Position numbers and translations under genes: made by a program | Notes under the pieces: generated by a model | The model's input: only the letters and a program-made list of their open reading frames with translations | Database searches by the model: none | What the model was told of the DNA's origin: nothing | From: Leisingera sp. S132 | Lineage (GTDB): Bacteria; Pseudomonadota; Alphaproteobacteria; Rhodobacterales; Rhodobacteraceae | Direction: 5' to 3' | NCBI RefSeq assembly: GCF_025144465.1 | Contig: NZ_CP083553.1 | Location: 3,279,001-3,343,000, forward strand | Length of the DNA stretch: 64,000 nt | Shown here: positions 53,680 to 61,415 of the stretch, in pieces | Position numbering within the stretch: position 1 is the stretch's first letter | How the letters are laid out: each line of letters opens with the position of its first letter

Positions 53680-55035
53680 ATGAATCGGCCAGCCGATCCA
53701 CATGAAATGATCCAGGCCCCCTCTCTTCAGGGGCCGCACGAGGGCTATATGCCCGGCTTTGCAAACGACTTTGAAACCGAGGCGCTGCCCGGCGCGCTGC
53801 CGCAAGGCATGAACAGCCCGCAAAAGTGCAACTATGGCCTTTACGGCGAACAGCTGAGCGGCACCGCCTTTACCGCCGATGTGCCGGAGCGGACCTGGTG
53901 CTACCGCATCCGCCCGTCGGTCAAGCATTCGCACCGCTATGAAAAGATTGACCTGCCGCATTGGAAGTCGGCGCCTTGCGTTGATCCGAACGTGATCTCG
54001 CTGGGCCAATACCGCTGGGATCCGGTGCCGCATTTGGATGAAGGTCTCACCTGGCTCACCGGCATGCGCACCATGACCACCGCGGGCGACGTGAACACTC
54101 AGGTCGGCATGGCGAGCCATATCTATCTGGTCACCGAATCGATGGAGGACAGCTACTTCTTCTCCGCCGATTCCGAACTGCTGGTGGTGCCGCAGGAAGG
54201 CCGGCTGCGCTTTGCCACTGAACTGGGCATCATCGACCTGGCACCGCAGGAAATCGCCATCATCCCGCGCGGGCTGGTCTACCGTGTTGAGGTGCTGGAA
54301 GGCCCCTGCCGCGGCTTTGTCTGCGAGAACTACGGCCAGAAGTTCGACCTGCCGGGCCGCGGGCCGATTGGTGCCAACTGCATGGCCAACCCGCGCGACT
54401 TCAAGGCGCCGGTGGCGGCGTTCGAGGACCGCGAGGTGCCCTCCACCGTGACCATCAAATGGTGCGGCCAGTTCCATGAGACCAAAATCGGCCACTCGCC
54501 GCTGGACGTGGTCGCCTGGCACGGAAACTACGCGCCTTACAAATATGACCTGACCACCTATTGCCCGGTCGGCGCGATCCTGTTCGACCACCCGGACCCG
54601 TCGATCTTTACCGTGCTGACCGCGCCGTCCGGCGTGCCGGGCACCGCCAACATCGACTTTGTGCTGTTCCGCGAACGCTGGATGGTGGCTGAGAACACCT
54701 TCCGCCCGCCGTGGTACCACAAGAACATCATGTCGGAGCTGATGGGTAATATTTACGGCCAGTACGATGCCAAACCGCAAGGCTTTGTGCCGGGCGGCAT
54801 GTCCTTGCACAACATGATGCTGCCGCACGGGCCGGACAAGAACGCCTTTGAGGGCGCCTCGAACTCCAACCTTGGCCCCGAGAAGCTGGACAACACCATG
54901 TCCTTCATGTTCGAGACCCGCTTCCCGCAGCATCTGACGGCCTTTGCAGCCAAGGACGCGCCGCTGCAGGATGACTACATCGACTGCTGGAGCGACATCG
55001 AAAAGAAATTCGACGGCACGCCCGGCCTTAAATGA
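53680..55035 (+). CDS. hmgA: Homogentisate 1,2-dioxygenase
   Basis: Non-haem iron enzyme that opens the homogentisate ring to give 4-maleylacetoacetate. The 451-residue product shows [39 protein letters not shown] at the N-terminus, the [15 protein letters not shown] cupin strand and the metal-binding region [27 protein letters not shown]. Length is as expected. AGAGGAGA precedes ATG 53680. First gene of the plus-strand catabolic operon. Confidence 0.98.
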   Translation: MNRPADPHEMIQAPSLQGPHEGYMPGFANDFETEALPGALPQGMNSPQKCNYGLYGEQLSGTAFTADVPERTWCYRIRPSVKHSHRYEKIDLPHWKSAPCVDPNVISLGQYRWDPVPHLDEGLTWLTGMRTMTTAGDVNTQVGMASHIYLVTESMEDSYFFSADSELLVVPQEGRLRFATELGIIDLAPQEIAIIPRGLVYRVEVLEGPCRGFVCENYGQKFDLPGRGPIGANCMANPRDFKAPVAAFEDREVPSTVTIKWCGQFHETKIGHSPLDVVAWHGNYAPYKYDLTTYCPVGAILFDHPDPSIFTVLTAPSGVPGTANIDFVLFRERWMVAENTFRPPWYHKNIMSELMGNIYGQYDAKPQGFVPGGMSLHNMMLPHGPDKNAFEGASNSNLGPEKLDNTMSFMFETRFPQHLTAFAAKDAPLQDDYIDCWSDIEKKFDGTPGLK

Positions 55036-55041
55036 AACGGT

Positions 55042-55125
55042 GAGGGGGCGCTGCCCCCTCTGGGCCGGTCCGGCCCATTCACCCCCGGAGTATTTCCGGC
55101 AAAGATGAAAAGGATCTTCGGATCC
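55042..55125 (+). repeat. Rhodobacterales-type intergenic repeat and hairpins between hmgA and fahA
   Basis: Three elements in a row: GAGGGGGC/GCCCCCTC (55042-55060, 3-base loop), the palindrome TGGGCCGG-T-CCGGCCCA (55061-55077), and CCCCCGGAGTATTTCCGGC followed by AAAGATGAAA (55082-55110). A GGATC-TTCG-GATCC tetraloop hairpin follows (55112-55125). The CCCCGGAGTATTT...AAGATGAA string recurs, from memory, in many Rhodobacterales intergenic regions. Confidence 0.55.
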
Positions 55126-55141
55126 GGAAACTGGAGACACG

Positions 55142-56398
55142 ATGCCTCTGCTGAAATCCTGGGTGGCCTCGGCCAATGATGCGAACCACCCGTTCCCGCT
55201 GAACAACCTGCCTTATGGCGTATTTTCCGTTGAAGGCGATGATCCGCGCTGCGGTGTGGCCATCGGCGACATGATCCTGGACATGCAGGCCGCCGAAGAG
55301 GCCGGTCTGGTCCAGCTGGCCGATGCGCCGCTGTTCGACGTGCCCTATTGGAACGACCTGATGGAGGAAGGCCCGGCCGTCTGGGCCGCGCTGCGCGACC
55401 GTCTGACTGCGCTGCTGTCCGAAGGTGCCGCCGAGCAGGAGAAGCTGGAACCGCTGCTGGTGCCCGCGGCGGATGCCGAACTGCACATGCCCTTTGCGGT
55501 CAGCGAATACACCGATTTCTACGCAGGCAAGAACCACGCCTTCAACGTCGGCACCATGTTCCGCGGCCCTGAAAACGCGCTGCCGCCGAACTGGCTGCAT
55601 ATCCCGATCGGCTATAACGGGCGTGCGTCCTCGGTCGTGATTTCCGGCACCGATGTGCGCCGCCCCTGGGGCCAGCTGAAAGGCCCGAATGACGATAAGC
55701 CGCGGTGGGCGCCCTGCGCCCGCTTCGACATCGAGTTGGAAATGGGCGCCATTGTCGGCACCCCTTCCGATGGCCCGATTACCGTGCAGGAAGCGGATGA
55801 CAACATCTTTGGCTACGTACTGCTGAACGACTGGTCCGCACGCGACATCCAGGCCTGGGAATACCAGCCGCTCGGCCCGTTCCAGGCCAAGGCCACTGCA
55901 AACACAATCTCCCCCTGGATCGTGACCAAGCCGGCGCTGGAGCCGTTCCGCTGCGATACGCCGGAACGCGAGGTGGAGCTGCTGGACCACCTGAAAGACT
56001 GCGGCCCGATGCTTTATGACATCGACCTCGAAGTGACCCTGGCGCCGGAAGGCAAGGATGCGACCACCATCGCGCGGACCAACTACAAGGAGATGTACTA
56101 TTCCGCCGCGCAGCAGCTGGCGCATCACACCACTTCGGGCTGCCCGATGAACGCAGGCGACCTTCTGGGCTCAGGCACCATCTCCGGCCCCGTCAAGGAA
56201 AGCCGCGGATCGCTGCTGGAACTGAGCTGGGGCGGCAAAGAGCCGCTGACGCTGGACACCGGCGAGGAGCGCTCCTTTATCGCCGATGGTGACACGCTGA
56301 CACTGAAAGGCGCGGCCAAGGGCGATGGCTACACAATCGGTTTCGGCGATTGCACCGGCACCGTCCTGCCCGCGCTTGAAAACCCCTACGCAAGATAA
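55142..56398 (+). CDS. fahA: Fumarylacetoacetase
   Basis: Last step of homogentisate catabolism: hydrolyses 4-fumarylacetoacetate to fumarate and acetoacetate. The 418-residue protein has the N-terminal SH3-like part and the FAH domain with EYTDFYAGKNHAFNVGTMFRG, PIGYNGRASSVVISG, FDIELEMGAIVG (metal glutamates), and NDWSARDIQAWEYQPLGPFQAKATANTISPWIV. It is co-directional with hmgA after a 106-base gap that holds repeats, and 11 bases before the MBL gene. Confidence 0.97.
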   Translation: MPLLKSWVASANDANHPFPLNNLPYGVFSVEGDDPRCGVAIGDMILDMQAAEEAGLVQLADAPLFDVPYWNDLMEEGPAVWAALRDRLTALLSEGAAEQEKLEPLLVPAADAELHMPFAVSEYTDFYAGKNHAFNVGTMFRGPENALPPNWLHIPIGYNGRASSVVISGTDVRRPWGQLKGPNDDKPRWAPCARFDIELEMGAIVGTPSDGPITVQEADDNIFGYVLLNDWSARDIQAWEYQPLGPFQAKATANTISPWIVTKPALEPFRCDTPEREVELLDHLKDCGPMLYDIDLEVTLAPEGKDATTIARTNYKEMYYSAAQQLAHHTTSGCPMNAGDLLGSGTISGPVKESRGSLLELSWGGKEPLTLDTGEERSFIADGDTLTLKGAAKGDGYTIGFGDCTGTVLPALENPYAR

Positions 56399-56409
56399 GG
56401 AAGACCACC

Positions 56410-57360
56410 ATGGCCAAGGCTTTTGCGTCCCAAGGGGACATGACAGAGAAAAAGATCACCTTTGATGAGATCGGCGAAGGTCTTTATGCCTTCACGGCCG
56501 AGGGCGACCCGAATTCCGGTGTGATCATCGGTGATGACAGCGTAATGATCGTAGAGGCGCAGGCCACCCCGCGGCTGGCGAACAAGGTGATCGAATGCGT
56601 GCGCTCTGTCACCGACAAGCCGATCACCCATGTGGTGCTGACGCATTATCACGCTGTGCGGGTTCTGGGTGCCAGCGCGTTCGGCGCGCAGCAAGTGATC
56701 ATGTCCAACGCCGCATACAACATGGTGCTGGAACGCGGGCAGGAAGACTGGGACAGCGAATTTCAGCGGTTCCCGCGGCTGTTTGAAGGCCACGAAAGCA
56801 TCCCGGGCCTGACCTATCCCACCACAACGTTCACCGATCAGATGACTGTCTTCCTCGGCAACCGCCGGGTCGACATAAAACAGATCGGCCGCGCCCACAC
56901 CGCGGGCGATGCGGTGATCCATGTGCCGGATCAGAACGTGATGTTCACCGGCGACATCGTCGAATACCACTCAGCCTGCTACTGCGGCGACGGGCATTTT
57001 GCCGATTGGGGCCAGACGCTCGACAACATCAAAGCCTATGACGTGGATGCGATTGCACCGGGCCGCGGCGATGCGCTGGTGGGCAAGGAGATGGTCAACG
57101 CCGCCATCGAAAACACCCGTGACTTCGTCGAGAGCACCTACCGCCCGGTTCAGCGCATCGCTGCACGCGGCGGTTCGCTGAAAGAAGCCTGGGATGCTGT
57201 GCGCGCGGAATGCGATCCGAAGTTTGCGGATTACGCAATCTACGAGCATTGCCTGCCCTTCAACGTCGCCCGCGCCTATGACGAGGCGCGCGGCATTGCG
57301 CATCCCCGTATCTGGACCGCCCAGCGCGATCTGGAGATGTGGGAAGCCCTGCAGGGCTGA
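56410..57360 (+). CDS. Metallo-beta-lactamase-fold protein with altered metal site
   Basis: A 316-residue MBL-fold protein within the homogentisate operon. The usual HxHxDH motif reads H79-Y-H81-A-V83-R84, so the aspartate and histidine of the second metal site are missing. His163 (AHTAGD) and Asp182 (TGD) of the first site region are kept, while the PGHG histidine is Arg219 (PGRGD). It may bind one metal or have lost hydrolase activity. Its presence between fahA and the hydroxylase suggests a role in aromatic acid breakdown, perhaps on a CoA ester or lactone; that is inference. Confidence 0.88.
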   Translation: MAKAFASQGDMTEKKITFDEIGEGLYAFTAEGDPNSGVIIGDDSVMIVEAQATPRLANKVIECVRSVTDKPITHVVLTHYHAVRVLGASAFGAQQVIMSNAAYNMVLERGQEDWDSEFQRFPRLFEGHESIPGLTYPTTTFTDQMTVFLGNRRVDIKQIGRAHTAGDAVIHVPDQNVMFTGDIVEYHSACYCGDGHFADWGQTLDNIKAYDVDAIAPGRGDALVGKEMVNAAIENTRDFVESTYRPVQRIAARGGSLKEAWDAVRAECDPKFADYAIYEHCLPFNVARAYDEARGIAHPRIWTAQRDLEMWEALQG

Positions 57361-57368
57361 TTTTGCAC

Positions 57369-57476
57369 CCGGGGCGGTTTGATCCAGATCGTGTCGCCCC
57401 GGAAGAACCTGTGAGACGCTAAACCATCCTCCCGGCACCCCTTGCCGGGAAACGGTGAAGCTGTGCCTGCGGGCAC
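57369..57476 (+). repeat. Three hairpins in the gap before the hydroxylase gene
   Basis: Perfect stems occur at 57369-57376/57395-57402 (CCGGGGCG), 57431-57437/57443-57449 (CCCGGCA) and 57463-57467/57472-57476 (GTGCC, 4-base loop). They fill the 138-base gap between the MBL gene and the hydroxylase gene; they may be processing or attenuation sites within the operon. The run ends shortly before the GGGAGGAG ribosome-binding site. Confidence 0.45.
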
Positions 57477-57498
57477 CCGGAATTTGGGAGGAGACCTG

Positions 57499-59109
57499 AT
57501 GAACAAGATCTTTGAAGTCCCGTTGTACCCCTACGCGCGCCACGCGGATCAGGATGCCGCGGCACCTGTGCGCCGCAAAGTAGTGGTGATCGGGGCAGGC
57601 CCTATCGGCCTGGCTGCCGCCATCGACCTGGCGCAAGCCGGTACCGAAGTGGTGGTGCTGGATGACAACGACAAGGTGAGCTTCGGCTCCCGGGCGATCT
57701 GCTTTGCCAAGCGCCCCTTGGAAATCCTCGATCGGCTGGGCTGCGGCCAGCCGATGGTGGACAAGGGCGTGCAGTGGAACGTCGGCAAAGTGTTCTTTGA
57801 CGACCGTCAGGTCTATGACTTCAACCTGCTGCCGGAAGAAGGCCACAAGCGCCCCGCTTTCATTAATCTGCAGCAGTATTATTTCGAGGAATACCTGGTG
57901 AACCGGGTCCGCGAGCTGCAGGAGCAGGGCGCGCCGATCGAAATCCGCGGCCGCAACAAGGTCTCGGCCATCGGCACCCATCCCGGCCATGTAACGCTGG
58001 AAGTCGACACGCCCGAAGGCCCCTACAATCTGGAGGCTGATTGGCTGATCGCCTGCGACGGCGCAGGCTCCCCCACCCGGCAGATGCTGGGACTGGATTT
58101 TGTCGGCCGGGTTTTCGAGGACAACTTCCTGATTGCAGATGTGATCATGGAGGCGGATTTCCCGACGGAACGCTGGTTCTGGTTTGATCCGCCCTTCAAC
58201 AAGGGCCAGTCGGCCCTGCTGCACAAGCAGCCGGATGGTGTCTGGCGCATTGATCTGCAGCTGGGCTGGGACATCGACAAGGAGCGCGAGAAGCGCCCCG
58301 AGAACGTGATCCCGCGGCTGCAGGCCATGCTGGGCGAAGACGTGAAGTTCGAGCTGGAGTGGGTCTCGATCTACACCTTCCAGTGTCGCCGGATGGAACA
58401 GTTCCGCCATGGCCGGGTGCTGTTTGCAGGCGATGCCGCGCATCAGGTCTCGCCGTTCGGCGCCCGCGGTGCCAACTCCGGACTGCAGGACACTGACAAC
58501 CTGTGCTGGAAGTTGCAGTTGGTACTAGACGGCAAGGCGCCGGAAAGCCTGCTGGACAGCTATGACATCGAGCGCATCCATGGCGCCGACGAGAACATCC
58601 TGAACTCTTCGCGCTCGACCGATTTCATCACGCCCAAGTCGGAGATGAGCCGGGTGCTGCGCGATGCGGTTCTGGACCTGTCCGAACAGTATGAATTCGC
58701 ACGGCCCTTGGTGAACTCCGGCCGTTTGTCGGTGCCGTGCACCTATGACGGCTCACCGCTGAATTCGGCGGACGCGCTGGACGGGCCAGAGCGCACCCGG
58801 CCCGGATCGCCCTGCCCCGACGTGCCGCTGGGCGACGGTTTTCTGCTGGACAAGCTTGGCAACAAATTTGTGCTGCTGACCATCGATGCCGATGCCCCCG
58901 AGGTGATCGAAGAAGCAGGCGTAGAGGTGACCCGGCTGGCGCTGTCCATCAAGGACGACAAGACACTGGCTCTGAAGGACCGCTACCTGGGCAAGCATGA
59001 GAGCGGTGTCTACCTGATCCGACCGGACCAGCATGTCGCCGCCCGCCGTCCCAGCTATGACGATAACCAGTTCCGGCACGCGATCCGCCGGGCCATCGGC
59101 AAGGAGTGA
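57499..59109 (+). CDS. FAD-dependent aromatic hydroxylase (possible MhaA-like 3-hydroxyphenylacetate 6-hydroxylase)
   Basis: A 536-residue class A flavoprotein monooxygenase: Rossmann GAGPIGLAAAIDLAQAG at 32-48, the second FAD motif GRVLFAGDAAHQVSPFGARGANSGLQD near 310, and a thioredoxin-like C-terminal domain as in PheA/MhpA relatives. GGGAGGAG precedes ATG 57499. The next gene encodes a 71-residue DUF2783 protein. This pairing, inside a homogentisate cluster, recalls MhaA/MhaB of Pseudomonas putida U, where a flavoprotein and a small coupling protein turn 3-hydroxyphenylacetate into homogentisate. Substrate is inferred. Confidence 0.85.
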   Translation: MNKIFEVPLYPYARHADQDAAAPVRRKVVVIGAGPIGLAAAIDLAQAGTEVVVLDDNDKVSFGSRAICFAKRPLEILDRLGCGQPMVDKGVQWNVGKVFFDDRQVYDFNLLPEEGHKRPAFINLQQYYFEEYLVNRVRELQEQGAPIEIRGRNKVSAIGTHPGHVTLEVDTPEGPYNLEADWLIACDGAGSPTRQMLGLDFVGRVFEDNFLIADVIMEADFPTERWFWFDPPFNKGQSALLHKQPDGVWRIDLQLGWDIDKEREKRPENVIPRLQAMLGEDVKFELEWVSIYTFQCRRMEQFRHGRVLFAGDAAHQVSPFGARGANSGLQDTDNLCWKLQLVLDGKAPESLLDSYDIERIHGADENILNSSRSTDFITPKSEMSRVLRDAVLDLSEQYEFARPLVNSGRLSVPCTYDGSPLNSADALDGPERTRPGSPCPDVPLGDGFLLDKLGNKFVLLTIDADAPEVIEEAGVEVTRLALSIKDDKTLALKDRYLGKHESGVYLIRPDQHVAARRPSYDDNQFRHAIRRAIGKE

Positions 59110-59114
59110 TCAAG

Positions 59115-59330
59115 ATGACCGAAGACCAACTGATCCTGGCCGCCAACCTTGAGCGCGCCGACGATTTCTATGCCGATCTGCTGGCCGCACATGAGGACCT
59201 GAGCAAGGCGGAAAGCGACGCGCTGAACGCGCGCCTGGTGCTGGTGCTGGCCAACCACATTGGAAAACGCGCGATCCTGAAACAGGCGCTGGCGGCTGCC
59301 GCGCGCAAAACCGGGGAGGACTCCGCTTGA
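59115..59330 (+). CDS. DUF2783 small protein, likely hydroxylase partner
   Basis: A 71-residue acidic, helical protein with DDFYADLLAAHEDLSKAESDALNARLVLVLANHIG, matching DUF2783. ATG 59115 is 8 bases after AAGGAG, which lies across the end of the hydroxylase gene; its own stop forms a TTGA overlap with the VOC gene. Tight coupling to the hydroxylase suggests it is the small coupling component of a two-protein hydroxylase. That role is inferred from context. Confidence 0.78.
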   Translation: MTEDQLILAANLERADDFYADLLAAHEDLSKAESDALNARLVLVLANHIGKRAILKQALAAAARKTGEDSA

Positions 59331-59869
59331 AAATCGAACAGATCCACCACGTCGCCTACCGTTGCAAAGACGCCAAGCAGACGGTGGAGTGGTACAACAA
59401 GATGCTGAACATGGACTTTGTCCTGGCGATTGCCGAAGACCATGTTCCCTCCACCCACGAACCCGATCCCTACATGCATATCTTCATGGATGCAGGCAAC
59501 GGCAACGTGCTGGCCTTCTTTGAGCTGCCGACCAAGCCGGAAATGGACCGCGATCGCAACACGCCGGTCTGGGTGCAGCACATTGCCTTCAAGGTGAAGG
59601 ACCGCGAAACCCTGATCCAGTTCAAGGACCATCTGGAGGCCAACGGCGTTGAGGTGCTGGGTGTTACCGACCACTCGATCTTCCACTCGATCTACTTCTT
59701 CGATCCGAACGGCCACCGGGTCGAGCTGGCCTGCCCCGACCCGGAAGAAGAGGCGCTGCTGCAAAAGCTCGACTCGGTAAAATGGGAAATGCTGGAGGAA
59801 TGGTCCAAGACCAAGAAGGCGCCCAAACATGCCGAATGGCTGCACGCCAAGGAATTGAACAAGGCCTGA
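59327..59869 (+). CDS. VOC (glyoxalase/dioxygenase superfamily) protein
   Basis: A 180-residue protein with two beta-alpha-beta-beta-beta modules of the vicinal oxygen chelate fold: IEQIHHVAYRCKDAKQTVEWYNKML first, then VQHIAFKVKDRETLIQFKDHL with the metal-type ending FDPNGHRVELACP. Candidate metal ligands are His7 or His8, the histidine in VQHIAF and the glutamate in RVELAC. It starts at TTG 59327 within a TTGA overlap, with GGGGAGGA just upstream. Its reaction is unknown. Confidence 0.85.
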   Translation: MKIEQIHHVAYRCKDAKQTVEWYNKMLNMDFVLAIAEDHVPSTHEPDPYMHIFMDAGNGNVLAFFELPTKPEMDRDRNTPVWVQHIAFKVKDRETLIQFKDHLEANGVEVLGVTDHSIFHSIYFFDPNGHRVELACPDPEEEALLQKLDSVKWEMLEEWSKTKKAPKHAEWLHAKELNKA

Positions 59870-59889
59870 TAGTTTCAGGCCGCCAAGGC

Positions 59890-59912
59890 AGCCCTGAGGG
59901 CAGCCTTTTCAG
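59890..59912 (+). terminator. Hairpin between the VOC gene and maiA
   Basis: AAGGCAGCC and GGCAGCCTT can pair over 9 bases with one A-A mismatch around a 5-base loop, followed by TTC. It may be a weak internal terminator or attenuator, because maiA continues on the same strand. Confidence 0.35.
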
Positions 59913-59927
59913 CATGGGAGACCGCCG

Positions 59928-60560
59928 ATGGGCAGCACCATCCTTTATGATTACTGGCGCTCATCGGCCAGCTACCGGCTGCGCATCGCGCTGAACCTTG
60001 CCGGGATCGACTACACCTCGGTCCCGGTCGATCTGGTCAAGGGCGAACACAAGAGCCCGGAGCATCTGGCCCGCAATCCGCAAGGATTTGTGCCTGTGCT
60101 GGAGATCGACGGGCTGCGCCTGACCCAGTCTTTGGCAATCCTCGATTACCTGGACGAAACCCGGGGTCTCGGCTTGCTGCCCAGTGATCCCGGTCAGCGT
60201 GCAAAAACACGGGCGCTGGCGCATTCCGTCGCGGTTGACGTGCATCCGGTCTGCAACCTGCAAGTCGCCAAACACGCCACCGCGCTCAGCGGTGGCGCGT
60301 CGGATATGCCCAAGGCCTGGATGCAGCATTTCATCCGCCCCGGCCTGCAGGCGTTTGAAAGGCTGCTGGAAGGCTTCAGCCAGACCCCCTATTGCACCGG
60401 AGACACCCCGGGCCTGGCCGACATCTGCCTGATGCCGCAGCTTTACAACGCCCGCCGCTGGGAAGCGGACTTCTCAGACCTGCCAAGGGTCTCAGCAGTG
60501 GAGGCTGCCTGCGCTGCCCACCCTGCCTTTGCCGCCGCCTTCCCTGAACAGCCAGGCTGA
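59928..60560 (+). CDS. maiA: Maleylacetoacetate isomerase (zeta-class glutathione transferase)
   Basis: Glutathione-dependent cis-trans isomerase that makes fumarylacetoacetate for FahA. The 210-residue protein has the zeta-class N-terminal motif YWRSSASYRLRIALNLAGIDY, in which the usual SSCS reads SSAS, followed by NPQGFVPVLEIDGLRLTQSLAILDYLDE and the C-terminal GDTPGLADICLMPQLYNARRW. GGGAGA precedes ATG 59928. It is the last gene of the operon. Confidence 0.96.
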   Translation: MGSTILYDYWRSSASYRLRIALNLAGIDYTSVPVDLVKGEHKSPEHLARNPQGFVPVLEIDGLRLTQSLAILDYLDETRGLGLLPSDPGQRAKTRALAHSVAVDVHPVCNLQVAKHATALSGGASDMPKAWMQHFIRPGLQAFERLLEGFSQTPYCTGDTPGLADICLMPQLYNARRWEADFSDLPRVSAVEAACAAHPAFAAAFPEQPG

Positions 60561-60575
60561 CCGCACAGGTCAGCC
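60555..60575. terminator. Hairpin spanning the maiA stop codon
   Basis: GGCTGACC (60555-60562) and GGTCAGCC (60568-60575) form a perfect 8-bp stem with a 5-base loop; the maiA TGA lies within it. It separates convergent genes. No T-run follows on either strand. Confidence 0.5.
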
Positions 60576-60581
60576 CCCGCA

Positions 60582-61325
60582 TCACGACGAGCGCAGCAGA
60601 ACCTTTGTCGAATTCAGCGCCTGAGCAATCCGCTGGTAATGCAGCGCGACATCGTTGTTGCCCTCCGCCGATCTCAGAAGCACTGTTGTGGTGTCTTCCA
60701 GAATGGCAAGCGCCTTGGCGTTGGTTTCAGCAACGGTTTCCGGTTTAACTGCCGAAACCGGACGGCGCTTGGTTTCGCTGTCTGCTTGAACCGTGATCCG
60801 CAAGCGCGGCTGGCTGTTGTCCCGGTTCTGCCGCGACAGGCTGGCCAGTTCAGCTGACGCCGAAGCCAGCGCTTCGCGCGCAGCGGCATATTCACCGTGC
60901 GCAGGCAGTTTCTGGACCAATGCCTTCAGTTCCTTGGCCAGACAGTCTGTCCTGTAAGCCGGGTCCACGGCTTCACAGGCTGCCGACGAGATGCTGATCT
61001 GCGCCACCACAGCGCTGGTCACGGAGTTTGTGACGGATGCAGGGCCAAGCGCGGAAGCCGTGCTGCTGCTTCTGACGCCGTCCGCTTCTGCTGCATCACC
61101 GCCCGTTTCGCCAATGCTGCTCCCGCTGCCCCCGGTATTGCCCGACCCGCCGAAATTCGAAGCCGACGGGGCTCCCCGGACCTGCGCCTTGTGCACATAA
61201 GGCGCGGCGCTTTCCTGCAGCACTGCCCTGCTGGACACTGCAGCGGCTTCAGCCAGTCCCGGCACCAGAAACAGTGCGGCGCAAAGGGGCACTGAATGAG
61301 CGGCCCTGAATTTACTGCTTTTCAT
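60582..61325 (-). CDS. Secreted Ser/Gly/Ala-rich hypothetical protein
   Basis: A 247-residue protein with a signal peptide (residues 8-27, cleavage near AEAAAV). Residues 48-95 are a low-complexity Gly/Ser/Ala stretch; residues 110-165 form a helical region with a cysteine pair (ACEAVDPAYRTDCLAKEL); the rest is helical (NAKALAILEDTTTVLLRS). No family is recognised. It converges on maiA and lies downstream of the RTX gene on the same strand, separated by 90 bases. Confidence 0.72.
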   Translation of the reverse strand: MKSSKFRAAHSVPLCAALFLVPGLAEAAAVSSRAVLQESAAPYVHKAQVRGAPSASNFGGSGNTGGSGSSIGETGGDAAEADGVRSSSTASALGPASVTNSVTSAVVAQISISSAACEAVDPAYRTDCLAKELKALVQKLPAHGEYAAAREALASASAELASLSRQNRDNSQPRLRITVQADSETKRRPVSAVKPETVAETNAKALAILEDTTTVLLRSAEGNNDVALHYQRIAQALNSTKVLLRSS

Positions 61326-61415
61326 TGAAACCTCATTTTTCCGCCCGCGACGGGACAGTTATCCTATGGAGGGGCTAGCCTATGATCCGGCCCGCCCGGT
61401 TGGGGACGGCGCTCC

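Noticed and set aside
59327-59869. VOC protein considered as 4-hydroxyphenylpyruvate dioxygenase
   Set aside because: It is about half the length of HPPD and lacks the HPPD C-terminal motif; it is a small VOC protein of unknown reaction.
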